Source: a virus
Virus record (IMG/VR): IMGVR_UViG_3300036832_001138
Coordinates: 1 to 64,000 of that record
DNA length: 64,000 bases
Direction: 5' to 3' (one strand)
The position numbers and the translations under genes are program-made. Numbering within the stretch: the first letter of the stretch is position 1; each line of letters begins with the position of its first letter. Under the pieces are notes generated by a model. It ran no database searches, was not told the origin of the DNA, and was given only the letters and a program-made list of their open reading frames with translations. Below are positions 40,924-48,327 of the stretch, piece after piece.

Positions 40924-41461
40924 GGGGGCGTGGCGGCTCGTGCCGTCCTTTATCCTTAGCAAGAGCGAGAAGTTCGCTCACATCTTGCACACGCATCACC
41001 TTCTCAATTATCTTGTTAAGGTCGACGCGCAGCGAGCGTATTTCATGCTCAATTTGGTCGAGTCGGGAAGGGGCCTCGCGCGTTCGCTCCCCGCTATCCA
41101 CACGTCTTTCCAGCGCTAAAATTCGCCGAGCGAGCACAGCGGGATGCAATTCCATCGCTTCGAGCACGCGCATGCGCTCGCGCATGTTCTCTATCGACCC
41201 TTCGGCCCGGTTCAAGGCGTCGAGCGCAGCCGATATCTGCAACGCCAAATGCTCGGCTCGCGGGACGATGCTCTTGTGGACGAAATTTTCCAAGCGGCGA
41301 TGCTGCTCGTCGAGCACTTCGGCCGCGGCGCGGTCGCCCCATCGCTGCCAATTCGGCAGATCAACCGGGACAAGCCGCGTACCCTGCGCTCGCAAGGTGC
41401 GTGGCGGCGTGAAGCCGGTAATCTTGCGCTTGATCTTCCGTTTTCGCTTTTTCATTTGCAT
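40883..41461 (-). CDS. Coiled-coil protein with basic N-terminus
   Basis: 192 residues. Very basic start (MQMKKRKRKIKRKITGFTPP), then long charged helices (RAEHLALQISAALDALNRAE; LDQIEHEIRSLRVDLNKIIE). A DNA-associated scaffold is plausible; no family. Confidence 0.55.
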   Translation of the reverse strand: MQMKKRKRKIKRKITGFTPPRTLRAQGTRLVPVDLPNWQRWGDRAAAEVLDEQHRRLENFVHKSIVPRAEHLALQISAALDALNRAEGSIENMRERMRVLEAMELHPAVLARRILALERRVDSGERTREAPSRLDQIEHEIRSLRVDLNKIIEKVMRVQDVSELLALAKDKGRHEPPRPHDDPTRPSGWQTE

Positions 41462-41565
41462 TCGACTCCTAGTGGGCGGTCACCGCAATCAGGAGAAAAC
41501 CGCAATGGGTGCGAGCACGTTGCGAGCAGGCCGAAAAGTATCAGTGCGACGCCGAGCGCTTTCAT
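41452..41565 (-). CDS. 37-aa membrane/lipoprotein-like peptide
   Basis: MKALGVALILFGLLATCSHP, then LRFSPDCGDRPLGVECK. A short signal-like helix ends in LLATC, a near-lipobox. ATGA overlap with the upstream gene supports translation. Confidence 0.5.
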   Translation of the reverse strand: MKALGVALILFGLLATCSHPLRFSPDCGDRPLGVECK

Positions 41566-41798
41566 GACGGATCGACGCCGCCAATTCGCAGATGGTCGAG
41601 CGCTTTCGCGAGGCATAACTGCGCTGCATAGGCGCGCAGGAGCTTGGCCGTTAGTTCGAATTCTCGGGCGCTGCCCGGCTGGTCGCGATCGCGCGCCTCT
41701 TTCGCCCATACTTCGCGCTCCGCGGCAAGCGTGAGTGCTTCGTCGGCGGCTTTCGGCAATTCTGCCGGAGTGTATTTGGTGGGGATCACGGCCATCAT
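41562..41798 (-). CDS. Small helical protein, unknown
   Basis: 78 residues. LPKAADEALTLAAEREVWAK, then FELTAKLLRAYAAQLCLAKA: two long helices. ATGA-coupled. Confidence 0.55.
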   Translation of the reverse strand: MMAVIPTKYTPAELPKAADEALTLAAEREVWAKEARDRDQPGSAREFELTAKLLRAYAAQLCLAKALDHLRIGGVDPS

Positions 41799-41977
41799 AC
41801 AAACTTCGGTGCGTGTTGTTTTTCGTAATCGTCGAGGATCGATTCCATGATCCGGATGCGCTCGGCGGCTTCGTGCGGCGTCATCTTGTCGTCACGCACA
41901 AACCGCGGGTAAACGCCGCGACGCATCGCAAGCTCGCGCCTGATCTCGGATATCTTTTGTTCCAGCGTGTAGCTCAA
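41795..41977 (-). CDS. Small helical protein with TTG start
   Basis: 60 residues (SYTLEQKISEIRRELAMRRG, VYPRFVRDDKMTPHEAAERI, RIMESILDDYEKQH). No ATG fits; the TTG overlapping the upstream stop (TTGA) is the natural start. Helical, probably a small DNA- or protein-binding factor. Confidence 0.6.
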   Translation of the reverse strand: MSYTLEQKISEIRRELAMRRGVYPRFVRDDKMTPHEAAERIRIMESILDDYEKQHAPKFV

Positions 41978-42198
41978 ATCCAAATCTCCGCGATCTTCGG
42001 GTCGTCGAGCGGGTGACGTTCCATGCGCACCAAACCGCGCGGTATCTTGCCGCGCACTTCGTCGAGCGTGAGCCCAACAAATACCGCTCCGGTTGCCTCT
42101 GTGCGTCCGCGGCCGAGAAGCCACTTTCGCGCGACGTAAAACGTGGGCAGGTCGAGCGGATGGTCATAGATCACCCATAGCGGCAGATCGTTTGTCAT
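41974..42198 (-). CDS. Small alpha/beta protein, unknown
   Basis: 74 residues from MTNDLPLWVIYDHPLDLPTF, the ATG overlapping the upstream stop. Contains YVARKWLLGRGRTEATGAVF. This type of short protein recurs in alphaproteobacterial phages. Confidence 0.6.
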   Translation of the reverse strand: MTNDLPLWVIYDHPLDLPTFYVARKWLLGRGRTEATGAVFVGLTLDEVRGKIPRGLVRMERHPLDDPKIAEIWI

Positions 42199-42605
42199 CG
42201 CCATTCCGATATCGGCGTCGGATCGAGTAGCGATCGCGGGGTGAATGTTTCCATTAGAAAGCGCCACACGCGTGGAAACAGATCAACCGCCGCACGCATC
42301 GGTTTTGGTTCGGTTACTGGTTGCGCACCATTATCACTGCGCACAGCGCGAGCCCGATCATCGATCCGAACAGAATCAGCAACTCGGGGGGTAGGTGCGC
42401 GAGCATCGGGTTGCCTCCAATAGAGCATCGACTTCGGCATGGTCGCGCGGCCGACGAACCAACATCGCTTCTGATCGATCTCGCGCCAACTCCAATACTC
42501 GCGCGACATGGGCCGCTCGCTGCACGCGATGCGCCCTTGCCCGTGCGCAGGCAAATCGGCAATGAGCATGAACGCGAAGCTTGCGGCCATCGGCGCGAAT
42601 CTCAC
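42195..42605 (-). CDS. Secreted YWSWREID-type protein
   Basis: 136 residues. A short signal-like start (FAPMAASFAFMLIADLPAHG), then YWSWREIDQKRCWFVGRATM, PKSMLYW, a motif common in small periplasmic proteins of Bradyrhizobium-type bacteria. The C-terminal half is low complexity. A host-derived envelope protein is likely. Confidence 0.6.
   Translation of the reverse strand: MRFAPMAASFAFMLIADLPAHGQGRIACSERPMSREYWSWREIDQKRCWFVGRATMPKSMLYWRQPDARAPTPRVADSVRIDDRARAVRSDNGAQPVTEPKPMRAAVDLFPRVWRFLMETFTPRSLLDPTPISEWR
42314..42406 (-). CDS. Candidate nested 30-aa membrane peptide
   Basis: In another frame inside the YWSWREID gene, TTGGAGGCAACCCG precedes an ATG coding for MLAHLPPELLILFGSMIGLA, then LCAVIMVRNQ. 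The strong ribosome binding site and the single transmembrane helix support a real nested gene. Not proven. Confidence 0.45.
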   Translation of the reverse strand: MLAHLPPELLILFGSMIGLALCAVIMVRNQ

Positions 42606-42608
42606 GTC

Positions 42609-43016
42609 TTAGTCCGGCGCTGGTAGAAGTGGCTGCATCGTGCCGCTCTCATAGATTTCGGCGATGCGCGGCGCGGCAGTCTCGTAAACCGTCTTGCCAT
42701 CGGGCATGACGATGTGAGCGAAAAACGCTTGCTCGAATGTCTCGATACGGCTGGCGACACTTTCGAGCTTGGCTTTGATGCAAAGAAGTAACGCGCGCCA
42801 GCGCTGCCGCCGCTCTTGCGCGATTTTATCGCCCGCGCCTTCCGGCAACGGCAAGAGAAACCGCACGCGGCGGTTCTTGGCTTCGAACATCACGATGGCG
42901 CGTCCCGGTTCGATGACCAGCCCAAATTTGTCGGCACCATAGCGCGCAACGGCCGCTTCGATTTCCGCTTTGGATTGATTTTCCGGAACACGGGTGCGCT
43001 CGGCATATCGGCTCAC
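42609..43016 (-). CDS. Conserved phage protein, unknown
   Basis: 135 residues. The N-terminal TRVPENQSKAEIEAAVARYG, then IVMFEAKNRRVRFLLPLPEG, then RRQRWRALLLCIKAKLESV form a pattern shared by many alphaproteobacterial phages. The C-terminal YETAAPRIAEIYESGTMQPL is also typical. Function unknown. Confidence 0.7.
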   Translation of the reverse strand: MSRYAERTRVPENQSKAEIEAAVARYGADKFGLVIEPGRAIVMFEAKNRRVRFLLPLPEGAGDKIAQERRQRWRALLLCIKAKLESVASRIETFEQAFFAHIVMPDGKTVYETAAPRIAEIYESGTMQPLLPAPD

Positions 43017-43213
43017 GCGATATCCTCAATTTTGAATTCGAGATGCATTCCGTCATTCGATTGCACGTTCGCGCGATAGCCGTGCGCGTTGAGCGTGCGG
43101 TTCACGAGCGAAAAAAGCTTCACGTCGACAAGATAGGATTCATTGGCCGCGTGAAGCTCGGCGATGATTTGCGCGACGGGGATCATCCCATCCTCTGCGA
43201 ACTTGAATGTCAC
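43013..43213 (-). CDS. Small protein with GTG start
   Basis: 66 residues; the GTG overlapping the upstream stop (GTGA) starts MTFKFAEDGMIPVAQIIAEL. Alpha/beta pattern, no family. Confidence 0.55.
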   Translation of the reverse strand: MTFKFAEDGMIPVAQIIAELHAANESYLVDVKLFSLVNRTLNAHGYRANVQSNDGMHLEFKIEDIA

Positions 43214-43533
43214 TCCATCCGCTCCGTCGCCGCTGCCCACGACGCGGCTTCCGCTTGAAGCTCGTTGATGCGTTCCACGAGTTCGGCATTTCGTTCTTGT
43301 AGTTGCGGCACGATGTCTGCCAAGTGCTGCATACGTTGCACTTCCGCGATGCTGGCGGGATCACCGAACACGTTGAAGCCCGACCATGACAGGCCCGCGA
43401 ATTCGAGGTTGGCGGCAGTGAGTGCATCGGTGAATTCCCCCGGTGGAATACGCTCACGATTTTTCATGCGTGCTTCTCTGATCAGTTGTTGCCAGAAACC
43501 GGCTTCGTTTTCGATGTCCTGACGCGTGACCAC
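43210..43533 (-). CDS. Coiled-coil protein, unknown
   Basis: 107 residues, GTG start. Helical with ERNAELVERINELQAEAASW near the end. GTGA-coupled to the next gene. Confidence 0.55.
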   Translation of the reverse strand: MVTRQDIENEAGFWQQLIREARMKNRERIPPGEFTDALTAANLEFAGLSWSGFNVFGDPASIAEVQRMQHLADIVPQLQERNAELVERINELQAEAASWAAATERME

Positions 43534-44016
43534 TTATTGCATCTTCGCTGTGCGACGCGGCAGCATGCCCACAAGCCGACCTTGCGATGTTGGCCTCAAT
43601 TGATGATCCATGAATTCGAGCGGGGCGAGCGTCGGCTTGCCGGTTTCGCGGATGATGCGGCGATGCGCCACCATCATGCCGCCTTCGCTATCTTCGCCCA
43701 TGAACGCGATGACTTCGACGCGATTAGGGAAATCAGCGATGGTCCCGCCTCTCTCGATCCATTCTTTCGCTCCGCCGCCCGTCGCGGTCCATGCCTCATC
43801 GATGAACAGGCAGCACACCACGTCGTTAAGCTCGAAGAACGCGCGCATGATGGCCACGCTCGTATCCTTGTCGCCGGACGGCGGCATAACCACCGCATGC
43901 TCGCCGTTGGCTTTGACCACGTGCCACATCGGACGAACCGCGCCCGTTTCCGCAAAGCGATCCTGCGCCCAAGTTGACGCATGCTCGATCATTTCGCGAA
44001 GCTGCGCGGTGCTCAT
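43534..44016 (-). CDS. Conserved alpha/beta protein, unknown
   Basis: 160 residues. MWHVVKANGEHAVVMPPSGD, then IMRAFFELNDVVCCLFIDEA, EVIAFMGEDSEGGMMVAHRR. The strand order suggests a compact alpha/beta fold found in several phages. No catalytic residues are evident. Confidence 0.6.
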   Translation of the reverse strand: MSTAQLREMIEHASTWAQDRFAETGAVRPMWHVVKANGEHAVVMPPSGDKDTSVAIMRAFFELNDVVCCLFIDEAWTATGGGAKEWIERGGTIADFPNRVEVIAFMGEDSEGGMMVAHRRIIRETGKPTLAPLEFMDHQLRPTSQGRLVGMLPRRTAKMQ

Positions 44017-44513
44017 TTGAAATCGCCGGTTGTCTGATCGACGCGCGGATCACTCCGGCGCGGTGGCGCTTTGGCAACGCTGGCGATGCGATCGAGCGCC
44101 GAGCGCATGTCGGTGATGCCTTGACTCACGTGCGAATGCCGCGCCGCTTCGGCGCTGGCGATCTCGGTCAAGACGTTGGCGGCTTCTTCCGCATTCTCTC
44201 TTGGGACGGCGCGGAGCTTGGTCACTTCATTGGCGGCATGCTCGATTGTCTGCCGCGCCTCGTCGCCCAACTGTGCCATGCGTTTGGCGAACGTGTCGCC
44301 GATCTCGCGTAGCTGTTTGGCGACAGTCTCGCCTTCTCTGATCTCTTGATCGGAGATCGCGCGGATTTTGTCGGCCGCTTTGATGCATGCATCCATGACG
44401 CTATTTGCTGCCGCAGGCACGCCGCCGTTGCCGCGCTTGAGTTCATCGCTCGTAAGCTTGGCGAATTCCCGTTCCATCGATTGCGCTAGATCGTGATCAG
44501 ATGGCATTTTCAT
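44013..44513 (-). CDS. Long coiled-coil protein
   Basis: 166 residues, almost wholly helical (MDACIKAADKIRAISDQEIR; VAKQLREIGDTFAKRMAQLG; AANEVTKLRAVPRENAEEAA). Overlaps neighbours at both ends. Likely an oligomeric scaffold. Confidence 0.55.
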   Translation of the reverse strand: MKMPSDHDLAQSMEREFAKLTSDELKRGNGGVPAAANSVMDACIKAADKIRAISDQEIREGETVAKQLREIGDTFAKRMAQLGDEARQTIEHAANEVTKLRAVPRENAEEAANVLTEIASAEAARHSHVSQGITDMRSALDRIASVAKAPPRRSDPRVDQTTGDFK

Positions 44514-44943
44514 TCTCCCCTTGTCTGAAAGGTTCAGGCCATTGCCAGATTAGTTGTCCGTCGACACGAATCACCGGCCGCTTTAGCGCGCCAGCCCTGA
44601 TCTCCGCCTCGACCGCATGATGATCGGCGAACCAATCGACCTTTGGTATTTGATCGAGCGGCAGGTCGATCGTGTCGCCCGCTTCGTCGAAGCCATAGGC
44701 TACCGCGTTGCCCGCGTAGAGCTTGCTATAGATCGCGAAATAATGCTGCTTCGCCGCCTCGACTCTAAATCCCCACTCGTAAACCACGACACCAACGCCG
44801 GACCTGCCATCATGCGCGCGGCGCACGAGCCCGTGGTCGACTTGCAAGCGATCGAGCCCGGCCGCGTCATAAACATCGTGAAGCTCTTTCGCTTCGATCG
44901 GCACGATCTCGCGCGCTGCCGGGCGGATGATCAGAAAATTCAT
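44497..44943 (-). CDS. DUF3846-like protein
   Basis: 148 residues from MNFLIIRPAAREIVPIEAKE (ATG overlapping the upstream stop). The stretch LHDVYDAAGLDRLQVDHGLV, then GVGVVVYEWGF recalls the DUF3846 pattern, a small phage fold of unknown function. The C-terminal 70 residues are extra. Confidence 0.55.
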   Translation of the reverse strand: MNFLIIRPAAREIVPIEAKELHDVYDAAGLDRLQVDHGLVRRAHDGRSGVGVVVYEWGFRVEAAKQHYFAIYSKLYAGNAVAYGFDEAGDTIDLPLDQIPKVDWFADHHAVEAEIRAGALKRPVIRVDGQLIWQWPEPFRQGENENAI

Positions 44944-45113
44944 GATCGATATCCGACGCTCGCCTTGTTGTGCGCGCGGATCGCGTCTTTGCGCATGGAG
45001 TCGGAAAGACTCTGCACCGCGAGCGCCGTTTCCGACGTGCCGCGTTTTGGGTACACCGTGACCAATAGCTTGAGCACCATGTGCGCAAACCAAATGCGAA
45101 GCAGGTCGGTCAT
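44940..45113 (-). CDS. Small protein downstream of recT
   Basis: 57 residues from MTDLLRIWFAHMVLKLLVTV, with an amphipathic/hydrophobic N-terminus and a polar end. ATGA overlaps with recT and the DUF3846-like gene. Confidence 0.55.
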   Translation of the reverse strand: MTDLLRIWFAHMVLKLLVTVYPKRGTSETALAVQSLSDSMRKDAIRAHNKASVGYRS

Positions 45114-46273
45114 TTCAGCGGTATCCCGTCGTATCCGTCGAGCCACGCTTGCCAAAGCTTTTTGTCTTCGCGGTACTCGCCGGGGATCGCCTTGCGCTGT
45201 ACGCCTCTGATCTTGTCGGTTTGTCCGTGGCCCCACGCCTCGATCTCCGCCTCTCGCCCTTGCATGTTGCCCGCGATCTCGCGCGCCTTCTCGCCAAGCT
45301 CGCGCGCTTGGTCGACTTGTTCTTTCGGTGGCAGAATCTCGGGATTGGTGTCGGCAGCGCCGGGATTGCGAGCGCCAGAGGGGACGCTTGCTTCCCGCAC
45401 GCCACCGTTCGCCGCGTCGCCTACGGCATCATCATGCTGTGCGGCAGAGTCAGTCGCTTGCGTCGCGGTCGAACTAAAACCGGCACCGAAATCGTCGAGC
45501 GTCGAGGCGACCGACGCCGGACCGTGCTCAATCTGCGGCTGCGTGCGGTGCTCATACGGCTCGGGATGGCCGATCGCGTCCATGCTCTCGGCTTCGTGCC
45601 GGAATACGTTTTCAATATCCGATGCCATCGGCAGCGATTTGGCATGCCGCCGCATGACGGTCTTGCGCACCATCTCCGGATAAAATACGTCGTCGTCCCA
45701 CGGCGTCGCACGCTTGGCGCGCACGGCAGGCGACTTCAAACGAATTTCTTCGATCTGATCGATGGTCATCCATTCGATCGATTTGCTTTCGTCGTCTTTG
45801 AAGGTCGCGACACTATACGCGCCGATGATCTTGCGCTTCGAATTGCCGGTCAGCGATGGCTTGTGATGCACGTAGGGCCGATCGCCGAATGCGATATCGA
45901 ATTGGTCGCCCTCGAATACGACCTGACAATTTAGGTCGTTGATCAATCCCGATGCGCGAACCTTTTTGCGCAGACCGACCACCATCGGTTGATAGGTCGC
46001 GATCAGATCGGGGCCGGATTTGAACGGCACGATCGCCGCCTCGCGGCCGTCGAGCATCAAGCCATCTTGCGCCGCATGCATCATGACCGAGAGCAGCGAG
46101 CGCGGATTGCAGCGAAGCAAGTCCGGCTTATCGTTGAGCGTGGTGAAAACCACGCGCTTAAACTTATCGACGGTTTCCTTCGGCATCAGCATCGCGAATT
46201 GCGAGCTTGATTTTTCGATTAGCTCGCGCAGCGCGCCGGATTGATCTTGCTTAGCCGGTGTAGTCGTTGCCAT
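45110..46273 (-). CDS. recT: RecT single-strand annealing protein
   Basis: 387 residues. Residues 15-230 match the RecT/Redbeta superfamily: MPKETVDKFKRVVFTTLNDK, LSVMMHAAQDGLMLDGREAA, ATYQPMVVGLRKKVRASG, YPEMVRKTVMRRHAKSLP. It anneals complementary single strands during recombination. The C-terminal 140 residues are an acidic, low-complexity tail that may bind single-strand binding protein. The YqaJ exonuclease gene lies just upstream in the same direction, giving the usual exonuclease/annealase pair. Confidence 0.92.
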   Translation of the reverse strand: MATTTPAKQDQSGALRELIEKSSSQFAMLMPKETVDKFKRVVFTTLNDKPDLLRCNPRSLLSVMMHAAQDGLMLDGREAAIVPFKSGPDLIATYQPMVVGLRKKVRASGLINDLNCQVVFEGDQFDIAFGDRPYVHHKPSLTGNSKRKIIGAYSVATFKDDESKSIEWMTIDQIEEIRLKSPAVRAKRATPWDDDVFYPEMVRKTVMRRHAKSLPMASDIENVFRHEAESMDAIGHPEPYEHRTQPQIEHGPASVASTLDDFGAGFSSTATQATDSAAQHDDAVGDAANGGVREASVPSGARNPGAADTNPEILPPKEQVDQARELGEKAREIAGNMQGREAEIEAWGHGQTDKIRGVQRKAIPGEYREDKKLWQAWLDGYDGIPLK

Positions 46274-46285
46274 TTACACTTTCCC

Positions 46286-46516
46286 TCATTCACCCGCCGA
46301 GTTAGGAGTAAAGCGAAACTCCGGCTCGGATGGGCGCATGGCAAATTGCCGATGCGCATCGTCGACTTCCTCGCGCAGCACATTGAACATTTGCCCGACT
46401 TCGTTGGGAGTCAACACGCCGCCATTGCGCTGGCCGAGCCTGCCGAGTTGGCGCAGCCCGCGCAGCACGCGCGAGACTCGCGTTTCGGTTTGCACCCGGT
46501 ATTTATTCGCATCCAT
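46286..46516 (-). CDS. Small helical protein between recT and exonuclease
   Basis: 76 residues from MDANKYRVQTETRVSRVLRG, behind GGAGGAAACTA. Helical, basic, with VGQMFNVLREEVDDAHRQFA. Its position suggests a recombination accessory factor. Confidence 0.55.
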   Translation of the reverse strand: MDANKYRVQTETRVSRVLRGLRQLGRLGQRNGGVLTPNEVGQMFNVLREEVDDAHRQFAMRPSEPEFRFTPNSAGE

Positions 46517-46603
46517 TAGTTTCCTCCGTCTCAAGTTTGGTGGGGGCGCGACCGGGAGTGTCGGTTGCGGTGGCCGCGCCCCCGCGGCGACATTGGTGAG
46601 CGC

Positions 46604-47557
46604 CTACGCCGCCGCCGTGCCTTCGTCATCCTTCACAGCACGAAGCTGCCGATAGGTTGACGCGCGCACGAAGTGTTCCTTCTTTTGCACCGTCTTTAGG
46701 GTTACGCGCCAACCGTTCACGAGCGCGATCTCGGCGTCGCCGATCTTTTGCTTGATCTCGATATCAATCTCTTTGCAGCGCGCTTCCGCGGTGTCGCAAT
46801 CGGCTTTGACTTTCTCGCGCTCGGCAAGCAATTCGTGCACGCGGTTATCGCTGCGCAGATCGATGGTTTTGCCCGGTGTCGCCGTGGCATGCATCGCCGT
46901 GATCAGCGCGGCATCGCGGGTAAAATCCGCCTTCGGCGTATTGCCCGCCTCAACGTCATGCCAAAACCTTTGCACGCCATCGCGGATGCGCGCTTCCGCC
47001 GCTTCGTGGCGCGGCACTTCGAACTCGTGAAGCTCCGGCGCGCCCCACGGCTTGATCTCAAGCGCAGCGATCAATCCAAACTCGGCACGCGCGAGCATCA
47101 TGCACGTGAGGCATTGCAGGCTAATCCATGCGGGCGCGCCGTCGGTCCAATAGCGCTTGAATTGCGCGCTGGCGACGGTCTTCGCCTCGACGATGCCGCG
47201 TCTGCGCCCGGTCGGCCTGATCTCGGTACAGAAAAAGTCCGGCGTCCCGCCGAGCCGCAATTGCGTGTGGCGGAAATAGGAGTTGGCCGCGCGCAGTTTC
47301 CAATCCGGATGTGCGCGTTGCACGTAGCGGCCGACCAACTCTTGAAGCTCGATGCCGCGCGCCATCACGCTGCTCATCGCGCGCTCGGGAAGCTCGACGC
47401 CGCGCACCTTGGCGTGCAGGCCATAGATCGTTTCGTAAGGGTGCAGACCAAACAGTGCGCCGACCGTGCCTGCCGTCACGTCGTGCTTTCGCCACGCGAG
47501 CCATTCGGCTTCGCTGGTTATGATACGGCGTTCGATCGTGGGCGGCTTCTTTGGCAT
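46604..47557 (-). CDS. YqaJ / lambda-type exonuclease
   Basis: 317 residues. EAEWLAWRKHDVTAGTVGAL, then GIELQELVGRYV, LGGTPDFFCTE and IVEAKTVA make the PD-(D/E)xK core of YqaJ-type recombinases (GxPD...ExK). It would resect double-strand ends 5' to 3' to feed RecT. The C-terminal 100 residues are a coiled coil plus basic tail. The upstream region has an operator-like palindrome at 47582. Confidence 0.88.
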   Translation of the reverse strand: MPKKPPTIERRIITSEAEWLAWRKHDVTAGTVGALFGLHPYETIYGLHAKVRGVELPERAMSSVMARGIELQELVGRYVQRAHPDWKLRAANSYFRHTQLRLGGTPDFFCTEIRPTGRRRGIVEAKTVASAQFKRYWTDGAPAWISLQCLTCMMLARAEFGLIAALEIKPWGAPELHEFEVPRHEAAEARIRDGVQRFWHDVEAGNTPKADFTRDAALITAMHATATPGKTIDLRSDNRVHELLAEREKVKADCDTAEARCKEIDIEIKQKIGDAEIALVNGWRVTLKTVQKKEHFVRASTYRQLRAVKDDEGTAAA

Positions 47558-47581
47558 CCGGGCGCTCGCGGATGGGGTGAG

Positions 47582-47595
47582 GGGCCAACGGTCCC
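47582..47595 (-). promoter_or_regulatory. Operator-like palindrome upstream of exonuclease
   Basis: GGGACCGTTGGCCC (- strand), a variant of the shared operator. TTGTGC lies 17 nt before a poor -10, so the promoter itself is uncertain. Confidence 0.4.
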
Positions 47596-47751
47596 GATTC
47601 GCACAATGTCACGCTATGCGGGCAAGTCAAAAGATTTTTTGCGCGAAGCGGTACGCGTCAGCGACGTTGACCCAAAAATATCCCGCTAACCGCCGGAGCT
47701 TAGAAGGTTTTGCGCCTTTTCCACATGCCCCGCCGGGACGCTCGCGACACG

Positions 47752-47780
47752 TTGCCGGTGACGGCCTCGCGGCGTATGGT
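47752..47780 (+). promoter_or_regulatory. Putative promoter of the replication module
   Basis: TTGCCG, 17 nt, TATGGT, about 50 nt before the ATG at 47837. No GGGCC palindrome in its spacer, so it would be regulated differently from the early promoters. Confidence 0.45.
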
Positions 47781-47836
47781 TTCAAGGCTCTGTCCGGACT
47801 CGGACTTTCTGCGAAAAATCATGCGGAGGCAATACC

Positions 47837-48226
47837 ATGGCTGATAGCGGCGGCAACGGCTATGACCGACAACAATTGGAGGGATTTCTCAGCGAAATCG
47901 ATGACGCGGATGCACGGCTCGCGTCACTCAAGGGCGAGTATATGCAGTCGTGCAAGGGCGTGCGCGAGGATATCTCGGCGGTTTACGATCGCGTCAAAGA
48001 CGCGGGCGTGCCGCAACGGGCATTCAAGACCATCGTCAAAAACCGGCGCTTGAACCGGCAGATCGACGCCAACGTACAACGGCTAGAGTTGGACGCGCAG
48101 GCCGATTACGACAAATTGTGCGAAGACCTTGGCGACTATATCGACCTTCCCCTTGGCCGCGCCGCGGCCGATCGGGCCCGGCCGCGTGCTGCCGAATCGA
48201 ACCTCGACTCGCTCGCCGCAGGCTAA
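47837..48226 (+). CDS. GapR/DUF2312-like nucleoid protein
   Basis: 129 residues with ribosome binding site GGAGG. The stretch DDADARLASLKGEYMQSCKG, VREDISAVYDRVKDAGVPQR, AFKTIVKNRRLNRQID resembles DUF2312/GapR, coiled-coil proteins that clamp overtwisted DNA near replication forks in alphaproteobacteria. Residues 85-115 extend beyond that family. First gene of the rightward replication block. Confidence 0.65.
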   Translation: MADSGGNGYDRQQLEGFLSEIDDADARLASLKGEYMQSCKGVREDISAVYDRVKDAGVPQRAFKTIVKNRRLNRQIDANVQRLELDAQADYDKLCEDLGDYIDLPLGRAAADRARPRAAESNLDSLAAG

Positions 48227-48327
48227 CGCCAGCGCCGTAATCTGTAGGCGCGCGGTGGGCGGATGGGGGCCACCATCATGCCTGCCGCGTGGCGTTCCTT
48301 CCGGGCTTGTCGGGATGCGGCGGTGCT

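Noticed and set aside
47466-48053. 195-aa frame overlapping the GapR-like gene
   Set aside because: Out of frame with the family match, composition is low-complexity and it lacks a ribosome binding site.
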